The notes under the pieces: model-generated
What the model was told of the DNA's origin: nothing
Database searches by the model: none
What the model saw: the letters and a program-made list of their open reading frames with translations, nothing else
DNA from: Chrysochromulina tobinii
Lineage: Eukaryota > Haptophyta > Prymnesiales > Chrysochromulinaceae
NCBI GenBank assembly: GCA_001275005.1
Contig: JWZX01002534.1
Span: forward strand, 1 to 35,151
Length of the DNA stretch: 35,151 nucleotides
Reading direction: 5' to 3'
Shown here: positions 1-7,459 of the stretch, piece after piece
Position numbering within the stretch: position 1 is the stretch's first letter
How the letters are laid out: each line of letters starts with the position of its first letter
Program-made: the position numbers and the translations under genes

Positions 1-355
1 TCGCCCCGGGGTGTGGATGCCGCTCGAGTAGCGCGTCAGCGGGGCATGGGGATCCCCGGTGATCATGTAAATAGGGTGGAGACGTATCAAATGGAGTTGT
101 CGGTGCGCTTGGCGAGGTGGGATATGAAGTCAATGCCCTCGGAGTTGAGGGCCCCGCACGTGCTGATCGCGATGATGACAAGGCGCATGCTGGGTCCGAG
201 GTCACCGTATTCACACGGACGACGTTGCCAACGTGAAGAGGCTCACAGGACAAATTCACATTCTCCCAGATGCCCCACGAAAGTTCGACAGTCAATCCTG
301 TTTTCGCGGGGTCGTCACCCTCTCCTTGGGGGCGCGGATACACCACAACAAGACG

Positions 356-488
356 ATGAGAACGCAGAGCGCATCGGAGCTCGGCTCGCAACTACCACGG
401 CGTGCACAATGCCGGCGATCGTCTCACCGAGTCAACCGATCCGGCAGAGTGCGCACATCTCTGACTATCCTGTGGCTCCTGCAGCTGG
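356..488 (+). repeat. direct duplication, copy 1 (signal-peptide segment)
   Basis: This segment is nearly identical to 1482-1620, except for a 6-bp deletion after the seventh codon and scattered substitutions. Both copies start at an ATG and run through the hydrophobic leader, then diverge completely. The indel is a multiple of three, so the reading frame is kept. Confidence 0.85.
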
Positions 489-908
489 TGGCAGCGGATG
501 CACCAGCGATCAAGGCGCCGAGCCGTGTACAGTTCTCAGTGCAAGTAGACATCTGCGACTGGGAGCCGAAGCAGGCATGTGGAACGACCAACAGCACCGT
601 CGGCCTTGGAAACAGGCACGCTTCTTGCACCTGGCGCTGAACACGCGCCCATAGTCACGGCTGGAGCCTGCGACTATGGTGCGCTCGACTGGGTGTGGGC
701 CACAAACCCTCTCTCAGGTAAGCCATCGCTGCACGTGACGTTCGATTCGCACGTTATCGAGGACGCTTCCCATCCAGAGTGCTTCATTGAGTGGAACGCG
801 ACGACGGCAGTGCACAAGCCCACATCTGCCGCTGTGTGCTATGTGAGCGACAGCCGAGAGGGGTATCACCTCACGCACTACACCTTCGCGGTGTTGGCGT
901 GGGAGTGA
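356..908 (+). CDS. hypothetical secreted protein, frame-interrupted
   Basis: Not recognised. The ATG at 356 opens a basic N-terminus followed by a hydrophobic stretch (LTILWLLQLVAA), which resembles a signal peptide or signal anchor. The same leader, about 139 bp, recurs at 1482-1620 in the next gene. The frame from 356 stops at 640, but coding-like sequence with Cys and Trp residues continues in a second frame to the stop at 908 (CDYGALDWVW, then HVTFDSHVIEDASHPEC). The two frames overlap at about 580-640. A small unrecognised intron, an assembly indel or a decayed gene could all explain this, and I could not choose a convincing GT-AG pair. The start is supported by its match to the paralogous start at 1482. 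Function is unknown; a secreted role is inferred from the leader only. Confidence 0.35.
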
Positions 909-1075
909 CACGTTACGCAACACAAGGGCAAGGCCAAAGCTGCTGCACCATATTGACACACAACAGTTTATGACGGGCATGCGTCAGTGGGGGCTGTGGC
1001 GTTTCCCACAGCGGATCCAGTGAGCCGGGGGATTCATCTCCTCGCGAGTATACGCATGCACATGTACATGATCAT

Positions 1076-1141
1076 GCATGATAGCGCGCAGCCTCGAAGA
1101 CCTGCCGCATGATAGTGCGCAACCTCGTCCTCGAACCTGCC
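1076..1141. repeat. imperfect tandem duplication
   Basis: Positions 1076-1106 and 1107-1141 both begin GCATGATAG and end CCTGCC, with close similarity between. It sits just downstream of a palindrome-rich stretch (1053-1081) made of overlapping CATG, TGATCA and TGTACA palindromes. No gene was found in 909-1481 apart from these elements; a role as a promoter of the following gene is possible but not shown. Confidence 0.6.
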
Positions 1142-1481
1142 AAAGTGCCGTGCGTGTAGCTTCTAGCTACCGCCAAACCAGCGCGCAGTTTCCGTCACTG
1201 CGTCTTCTGGACAACCTGTGTGAAGCTGAGGCAATGGCTGAAGGACTCGTCGAAGTCACTCAGTTCAAAGGCACTCGACGAGCAGAATGAGATACCCACC
1301 ACCAATATACACCAAACACCCGATCGGACAAGTCCGGAAGTGTCGTCGGTCTCGTACTTCACCGCAGCAGGACTTCACACCGACCAATTCACCGACCCTT
1401 CCAGGGTTCGACGTCCCCGTGAGGAAGTCAGGAATCGGAGTACCCACCTTCGTCCTTGGCTGGAGGCGCACCAACCAGACG

Positions 1482-1620
1482 ATGAGCACGCAGAGTGCAT
1501 CGGACTACTCGCTCGGCTCGCAACTACCACGGCGTGCACAATGCCGGCGATCGTCTCACCGAGTCAACCGATCCGGCAGAGTGCGCTCATCTCTGACGAT
1601 CCTGTGGCTCCTGCAGCTGC
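1482..1620 (+). repeat. direct duplication, copy 2 (signal-peptide segment)
   Basis: Partner of 356-488. It holds the extra six bases missing from copy 1. The similarity ends abruptly after CCTGCAGCTG. Confidence 0.85.
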
Positions 1621-2084
1621 TCACGTGCGCGATGAGCCTGGACGTCGGCCTCGTGGCGGCACGATTAGTGAGCGGCCTACACCAGGCCCGATTCAGCGAC
1701 AGTGGGCTTGTTGTTGTGCGCCGTTGCGTGGCCGACGCCGACTGTGCCAACCAGAAAGCACGAGTCGCACTCGCTGCAGTGGCCACGAGGATCCTCGACG
1801 CACCAGCATGCCGCCTATGCGAGAGCTCGACCGACGCTAGCGCTGCAGCTATCACTCCGCGACGAGGTGTGCACGAGTGGGGCGGCATGAGGCTCAACAT
1901 TGGGGACGTCCTCGTATCGAGGTCAGGGCTTCTCGACACGCACCCGAGTCAGAATTGTCTGATCATGTGGGTGGAAGAGTGTGAAGCGGACGATCCAACG
2001 GCGTTCTGGGTCGATACGCTGCATGCCGCGAGAGGCACGACGCCGACGAGCGTCACGCAGTGGTCGAAGGGCACCATATTCTAG
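1482..2084 (+). CDS. hypothetical secreted protein, paralogous leader
   Basis: About 200 residues; family not recognised. The N-terminus repeats the basic-plus-hydrophobic leader of the gene at 356 (SLTILWLLQLLTCA), consistent with a signal peptide. The mature part has several Cys residues (RRCVADADC, APACRLC, QNCLIMWVEEC) and a C-terminal region resembling a compact beta domain (GGMRLNIGDVLVSRSG). The frame is open further upstream, to 1287, but the conserved ATG at 1482 marks the shared start. Downstream of the leader it has no similarity to its neighbour, so the pair shares a secretion module fused to different bodies. Extracellular location is inferred. Single uninterrupted exon to the stop at 2084. 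Confidence 0.5.
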   Translation: MSTQSASDYSLGSQLPRRAQCRRSSHRVNRSGRVRSSLTILWLLQLLTCAMSLDVGLVAARLVSGLHQARFSDSGLVVVRRCVADADCANQKARVALAAVATRILDAPACRLCESSTDASAAAITPRRGVHEWGGMRLNIGDVLVSRSGLLDTHPSQNCLIMWVEECEADDPTAFWVDTLHAARGTTPTSVTQWSKGTIF

Positions 2085-2247
2085 CCAGAACTCTCTGTTA
2101 TTGAAAGAACGGCTCAGGAACGCGGCGTTTGTCCGGCCGACAAACACAGGAAGTCGATTCATTCATTCGTTATGAATAACTGAGCATTCATTCGAACTGA
2201 GCACAGTCGTTCACACTCTCGTTCACACTGCTTCGCCGAAGTGTCCA

Positions 2248-3580
2248 ATGCGACTCCCTCCGCCCTTCAGCCGTCGACAGGCGCTTCTGCGCGCGCTGGT
2301 CGGTCTCACCGCCGGGCGCCTCTCCCTCGAGGGTGCCCGGCCAGCCCATGCAGCTTACACCGTCGTGTCGACGGGCTCGATCAGCGAGCTGCGGCCAAAA
2401 CTTGCTGACGTTGCTAAGAAGCTTGGTGACAAAACTTTTGAGGAGGAACCGTACCTCTTCGGCGAGAAAGCGCAGCTCGAGTGCGCTCCGCCACCCCTAC
2501 TGCCCTGCTCACTCTCGCGGCGCCCGCCCATGCTCTTTGGGCTCTTTCGGTGAGAGCCACGCACGTGTTCAGGGATGACGATGAGCTGCCCTCGGACAGG
2601 TTTGATATTCAGTCGCTGGAGAAGAACAAGGCGTACGCGCAGCAGATGTCCGCCGACGTGGCCGCCGGCATGCGCAGCTTCTACCAGAGTATGCGCATCG
2701 GCGTACCCGACATGGATAAAGCCGTGACTTTCTGGACAAAAGGCTGTGGCGCGCTCGTGCTCGACACGAAGCTGGTTAATGGTGTGAACGTGACACGCAT
2801 CGGCTTTGGGCCGCAGAGCATCCGACGGGACGACGGCGCCAAGTTTGCACTCGAGATGGTCGAGGGCCCATCGACCAGGTGCGAGCCTCAGCCCTTAGAT
2901 CGTCGAGCCTTCCGAGCAGAGCAACTCGATCATCCTTCGGTGCTCTCGCCCGCATGCCTGCTCGTATCACGTTCACCCGCGCTCGCTCGCCTTGCCCTCG
3001 CAGCTTTGAGACGGGCGGCGTGCTGCAGTACGTCCAGCTCGCCATCCCGATCTTCCGCCTCTCTCAGGTCATGAAGAACGGCGGCGACATTCAGTCCGCG
3101 TACGGCTGGACCCAGCTCACGGCGCCAGGCGGACTGCCGTTGCGGGTGCACATTGACGAGTCGCGCCGCGACCCGTTCGAGTTCGTGGCGCTTCGCACGA
3201 GCAGCCTCAAGAGTAGCGTGGCGCACTACGAGAGCCTCGGCCTGCGCAAGGTCGACGAAAAGTCCGGGCGCAAGGTCGAGCTCTCCATCAACAAGAACAC
3301 CATCTTCGAGAACTCGGATGCGTATGAGCCAGACCGGGAAGTCGGCTCCATCCTAATGTCATATGGAGACAAGAAGGCGGAGACGGGCGTGCTGCTGCTC
3401 CCGCCCCTCAAAGGTGCGAAGCTCATCACGGGCAGCAACGGCGCCGCGGCGGACCCGATGCCGCCGGTGATGAGCTTCGTGGGCGCGCCAGCCATCGTCG
3501 ATCGCCCGGGCCCGGACGGCGTGCTCAGTGTGTTCACGCCCATCGAGGAGTTTGAGGCAAGCCTTGTGAAGACGGCCTAG
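2248..3580 (+). CDS. VOC/glyoxalase-fold protein, thylakoid lumen (3 exons)
   Basis: Three exons, 2248-2480, 2573-2878 and 3004-3580, are joined by GT-AG introns of 92 and 125 nt. The spliced length is 1116 nt, or 371 residues, with the frame kept at both junctions (codons GAG and AGC are rebuilt). The N-terminus has a twin-arginine leader (FSRRQALLRALVG, then ARPAHA before the likely cleavage site), as in proteins sent to the thylakoid lumen by the Tat route. The body has two halves that look like vicinal-oxygen-chelate modules: one begins MRIGVPDMDKAVTFW and GFGPQ, the second LQYVQLAIPIFRLSQV, and a later segment reads VALRTSSLKSSVAHYESLGL. VOC enzymes include glyoxalase I and dioxygenases; the substrate here is unknown. 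No upstream plastid signal peptide is evident before the RR motif, so targeting is inferred. Confidence 0.8.
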
Positions 3581-3870
3581 GCTGATGCACGTAGCCCCCA
3601 CCCAAAATTGCATGCAAATTATTGTCATGAATTCCATTTGAAAATTCATACAAGCGGGTCGCGGAACTTCACTCACAGGATTCCAGCACACGTCGACCCC
3701 AAATCCCCATGTGGTCATCTCTGACTTTGAGCACAGCTTCATCTGGCACCGTAATCGTCAGTGCCGCGGTCCGTGCTCACCCGTGACTAAGAACGCGATC
3801 CGCCCACCAGAGGAAGACGCCGACGATCACCGGATCGTAAGGGAAGTGCCGTGTTTTCGACGCCCTGGTC

Positions 3871-4420
3871 GTGGGATGCGTGGTTTGTAGCCGAGATGAT
3901 GGTCCAATGGAGTCTACTCTCGCTGGGATGCGCCCGACTCTCGCTAGTCTGTTGGATGACTGCAGCAGCGTACTTGAAATTCAATGGACCAAGAGTTCCC
4001 GCGGCATGGACCGGAGACGGGGCGGCTTTGCAAGTGAGGCGCGGCGGCTTTATTCGGCAGACACGCACGTATGTGCCTCGGCCCGCTACAAGAACGCCAC
4101 GCTGAAGCTGCAGAGCGCCTTGCGGGACCACGCCACGTTTGCAGCCTATCTCGCCGAGCAGACCGCCAGGCGGACGAGTCAGCTCTTTGGCCATGCGTTC
4201 CTCTCGGGGTACGCGCAGTTAGGGGGGCGAGGGGTCGAGTTGGTGCGGCGGCTCGCCGCTCGCGGCTTGGGATCCTGGCGAGCGCCTCTCCGCGAATGCG
4301 GCGCTCAAATCAGAGTACTTCGCTGCACTCGATAGCGAATGTCCTTCCGCTTCCCAAGCGCCAAGGTTAGGAACTGCCGCTGACCCACCGAAGCCACCGT
4401 CGAGCGTGGACTCGCCGTGA
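3871..4420 (+). CDS. hypothetical protein, one-base frame slip in G run
   Basis: Not recognised. The first part, from ATG 3871 (N-terminus MGCVVCS, possibly a lipid-modified MGC start), includes a helical stretch with LQSALRDHATFAAYLAEQ and SQLFGHAFLSGYAQLGG. In this frame it stops at 4335 after low-quality sequence. A shift of one base within the six-G run at 4222-4227 gives a clean continuation, PGERLSANAALKSEYFAALD, ending in a proline-rich tail and a TGA at 4418. The continuation has typical coding composition, so I treat the two parts as one gene with an indel (real or assembly) or an undetected tiny intron. Cellular role unknown. The 3581-3870 upstream gap shows no gene. Confidence 0.4.
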
Positions 4421-4717
4421 GTATCCCCCGTCAAGCCCTGCCGTCAAGACCCCTGCTCGCTCCCGTGAGAACTCATGCGTGAGAAACAATCATAGCTTCG
4501 CAACGCCCGGTAAGGTAACAACATAGGGGTTGAGGAAAATCCATGAAAACGCGGCCTCGCGTGCTGAAAAACCTTCCTTCAGTGCTTTCTTTCGTTTCTT
4601 ATGTACACGGTACCGTACATGGTACCGTACGAAGAGGAACATGTACCTGGATTGTGTTCGCTACATACGAGGCACACATGCAATGCTCTTGGACGCCTGT
4701 ACACGCGAGTGGATGGT

Positions 4718-5120
4718 TCAGAACTCCTGCTTCTTCGCCGTCAGCGTGCCATTGGCGAAAACGAAGACGTTCATATTCTGGTACTGCAGCTGTGGCAGCT
4801 CTGCAAAGCGCTTCTGGCAAGAGCCGCTGTTGTGGCCAAAATTGCCCTTGAGGGCGATCATCTGCCACGGCGTCTCGAGGCCGATGGTGTATCTCTGGAC
4901 GAGCACACGCAGTTTCTGGTCGTCGTCGGCGGTCCAGGGCCGCCTGCTCACGGAAGTGCGACCATGGAAGAGGGTGAGCAATAGGTGAGACGTCGGACAA
5001 GGCACATTCGGTAAGGTAGTAAATTCACCCGTCCTCCGGCGCCCAGACAGTCTGTTCAGTCGGGGCCCGTTTGGCTTTGTCCAGCTTCTCTATGTCGACG
5101 ACGGCGCCCGTCTTCGACAT
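4718..5120 (-). CDS. small MYB/SANT-like DNA-binding protein (2 exons)
   Basis: Two exons, 5120-5029 and 4943-4718, are separated by an 85-nt GT-AG intron (5028-4944). The joined frame gives 105 residues, and the junction restores the sequence WAPEDGRPWTADDDQ. That motif opens a MYB/SANT helix-turn-helix: RPWTADDDQKLRVLVQRY, then ETPWQMIA, then GHNSGSCQKRFAEL, with spaced aromatic residues W, W and F. Single-repeat MYB-like proteins act in the nucleus as DNA- or chromatin-binding factors. An upstream in-frame ATG at 5216 would add 32 hydrophobic residues; I prefer 5120 because a TATA-like stretch near 5240 would put transcription initiation near 5215. The partner gene at 5314 is divergent. 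Target genes are not visible. Confidence 0.65.
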
Positions 5121-5313
5121 GGCAACGAACACCAGGAACGCGGGTGGCCCGACAGACACCGACCCGACGCAGGTGCCCGTGAAAGAGAAGAACTTCGACT
5201 TGCCTAATTCGTCCAAGTCTCTCAGTTCTAGCGCTCACATATTTATATTTTTTCTTCAGAACTCGAAACTTTTCCTGATCACTGTTTTCATCTTCCATTT
5301 TCACACTTTGCGC
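5121..5313. promoter_or_regulatory. divergent promoter between MYB-like and FSH1 genes
   Basis: This short intergenic stretch separates two divergent starts. It has an AT-rich core at 5236-5256 (CATATTTATATTTTTT) that stands out from the GC-rich surroundings and reads as a TATA-like element on both strands. The distances to the ATGs at 5120 and 5314 are plausible for initiation about 30 bp away in either direction. Inferred from composition only. Confidence 0.4.
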
Positions 5314-5955
5314 ATGTGGTTGCTCCTGTCGCAACTATTCGTACCGATCTCAGCGATGCGAGTGCTCTGCTTACACGGCAAGGGCGGCAGTGCTGCCTCA
5401 TTTCTCGACGACCTCCAGCCGCTGCGCAGCGCCTTGCCTGCAATCGAGTTCCAAACCATGGATGCACCAGGAGGCACGCGCTCGTGGTGGACATACCCGA
5501 GAGGCGAGCGCTCGTTTTCTGCGTCGTCCTTCAGCGGCGACGATGTAAGTATCGCTGCTGTCGAGGCTGAACTAGTCAAAGGCGGCTACGATGGCATCTT
5601 GGGCTTCTCGCAGGGAGCCATGTTGGCAGCCGTCGTTGCTGCGAGGAGCGCGCTGGGCCAAGGGCCGCCGGACTCGAAGCTCAGCCTTACTGTCTGCTGT
5701 GGTGCTGCTCTTCCAAAGCCGTTCGAGCCACTCTTTGCGGCGCTGCGCGAATCAGGCGGCGCGCCCGCCATTCGCTCGTTGCATTGCTTGAGCGCCGTTG
5801 ATACCATGAATCCGCCGGAGCTGGGCAAGGCTCTTGCCACCAGCTTTGGAACTTCCGCATCGCTGCTGTGGCACGATAATGGGCACACTTTGCCGCCGTC
5901 AGAGAGCCTCGGTGAGCTGGTCGCATTCTTCGAGGCGCATCCTGCGCCAGCATGA
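5314..5955 (+). CDS. FSH1-family serine hydrolase
   Basis: An alpha/beta-hydrolase of the FSH1 (DUF341) family. From the internal Met at 5356 the order is typical: MRVLCLHGKGGSAASF (oxyanion/first-strand motif), YDGILGFSQGAML (nucleophile elbow, Ser85 counted from 5356), LSAVDTMNPPE (candidate Asp149) and NGHTLP (His177), so a full Ser-Asp-His triad is visible. Length from 5356 is 199 residues, close to other family members. The upstream ATG at 5314 adds MWLLLSQLFVPISA, which looks like a signal peptide or a short hydrophobic extension. I chose 5314 as the first ATG after the TATA-like stretch. The natural substrate is not known; family members are carboxylesterase-like. Single exon. Confidence 0.8.
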   Translation: MWLLLSQLFVPISAMRVLCLHGKGGSAASFLDDLQPLRSALPAIEFQTMDAPGGTRSWWTYPRGERSFSASSFSGDDVSIAAVEAELVKGGYDGILGFSQGAMLAAVVAARSALGQGPPDSKLSLTVCCGAALPKPFEPLFAALRESGGAPAIRSLHCLSAVDTMNPPELGKALATSFGTSASLLWHDNGHTLPPSESLGELVAFFEAHPAPA

Positions 5956-6150
5956 GTACTCAGCTATCCTCGGGATGCGTGAACCACGCCGGATGGAGAC
6001 CCGGCGCGTGAAAACGTACGAGACGCCCGAATAGGCTGTGCGCGACTACTAAATGTAATGTCCATGTCGCCCCCGTTACCTCTGGGATCATGTGGGAGCC
6101 GTCGTCCTTAGGAGCCCTGTTTCTATCGTTTCGGAGATGAAATCCGCAAG

Positions 6151-7221
6151 ATGGCGCAGCCTTACGCCTTCAATCTCCTGATTATCGCTCTTGCGCCATG
6201 CCCGACGACTCGATGGGATGTCACCGACGTACTCACAGCCCCGCGCAGCAGCAGACGCATGAGTTTCTTGCAATCTGTCCACCGCCCGAACGACGTGGAC
6301 ACAGAAGATGGGGAGATAGAGTGGATCCGTCAGAATGGCCAGTTGCTCATGGAGACGCTGCACAGCTGCGGGGCTATACACTTTCGAGGCTTTGCTTCGC
6401 CGAGAACAACAATCGGTCTCCGCCAATTCTGCGAGGCGCTGCCGCTGATTCCATGCAAGGATCCGCTCACTAGCGTCGGCGTGCGGGGCGCACTTGGGGA
6501 TGGTGTCTACAGGGCAGTGGACTCTGAGAGCTTGTCCAAAACCTTTATCGGATTGCACAATGACGCCACCTATCGTCTCGCCGCGCCATTTGCTGCATTT
6601 GCTTGCTTCCAAGCTGCAGACCGCGGCGGCGAGTTCCTCCTCGCAGATGGCCGCGAAGTTTTGAGTGCGCTCTCACCGAGTCTGCTGCAGCAACTTCACG
6701 ATCGAAGGTTGCGCGTGCGCGTGGCGGCGCTGCCGACTGAATGGCTGGCACATGGGGGGCCGATGCCTCCGACGGTGCGCACACTGCTCGCGTCCGTCAT
6801 CGAGGGTGTTATTGGCGCCGCGTTGGCCGTCGGTGTCCCTCTAGGGCTTGAGCTCGCTTGGAGCTCCGACGGGAAATTGCTCCAGATTCTCGAGCCCACC
6901 AAGTCTGCCTTCAACCGTCACCCAGTCAGCCGCGAGCCCACGTTCTTCAGCGGGGTGCACTCACAATCGAGATACCTTCAGCAGGCTCGCGCCGCCGATA
7001 TGTTTGGCGGCGTCGGCGTCACCGATGTCTTGGACGGCGATCTCGCGCCGCTCGAGATCGAGCTGCTCGACGAGATCGAGAGCGTGATGACGAGACTCAC
7101 GCGGCGCGTGCTGATGCAGCCGGGCGATGTCGTGCTGCTCGATAGCTATCAGACCCTTCACGGACGCGAGACATTCGAGGGCCCGCGCCGGCACGGGGTG
7201 CTGTGGCTTACCTCGCGGTAG
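6151..7221 (+). CDS. TauD/TfdA-like Fe(II)/2-oxoglutarate dioxygenase
   Basis: 356 residues in one exon. The double-stranded beta-helix signature of the TauD/TfdA superfamily is complete: iron ligands in GLHNDATY (His136 and Asp138) and the distal SYQTLHGRETF (His337), followed by the 2-oxoglutarate-binding Arg in EGPRRHGVLW (Arg346/347). Other family landmarks are GAIHFRGF near residue 75, DRGGEFLLADGREVL near 157-170, and the product-like FSGVHSQSRYL near 266-275. These enzymes hydroxylate small molecules (for example taurine, betaine precursors or carboxylates) using O2 and 2-oxoglutarate. The substrate cannot be read from sequence. An alternative start is Met37 at 6259. It is in tandem with the FSH1 gene, with a 195-bp gap. 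The gap after it (7222-7459) shows only a CT-rich tract near 7387-7412. Confidence 0.85.
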   Translation: MAQPYAFNLLIIALAPCPTTRWDVTDVLTAPRSSRRMSFLQSVHRPNDVDTEDGEIEWIRQNGQLLMETLHSCGAIHFRGFASPRTTIGLRQFCEALPLIPCKDPLTSVGVRGALGDGVYRAVDSESLSKTFIGLHNDATYRLAAPFAAFACFQAADRGGEFLLADGREVLSALSPSLLQQLHDRRLRVRVAALPTEWLAHGGPMPPTVRTLLASVIEGVIGAALAVGVPLGLELAWSSDGKLLQILEPTKSAFNRHPVSREPTFFSGVHSQSRYLQQARAADMFGGVGVTDVLDGDLAPLEIELLDEIESVMTRLTRRVLMQPGDVVLLDSYQTLHGRETFEGPRRHGVLWLTSR

Positions 7222-7459
7222 ACAGTATCCTCCACGCGCAGCAGTCGGCCGACGACGCATGTCAGCCATCATGGGCTGTCGTAGAGTCATCAGTTGATTT
7301 GTAGAGAATACAGTAGGCTGTGTAGGGTTACCACCGGGCTATGATATTGGCACACATCACGTGGCAACACACATTAAGATGATTGTTCTCTCTCTCTATC
7401 TCAATCTCTAACTCGGTGTCTCGGACCGGACTAGGCCACGCTTCCTATGATCATTTATC

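Noticed and set aside
1403-1430. GGTTCGA motif as a tRNA T-loop
   Set aside because: The flanks do not form the T stem and no acceptor or anticodon arm is visible.
5071-5313. N-terminal extension of the FSH1 ORF to 5071
   Set aside because: It overlaps the opposite-strand MYB-like exon and the AT-rich promoter, and has no family similarity; the hydrolase fold begins at 5356.
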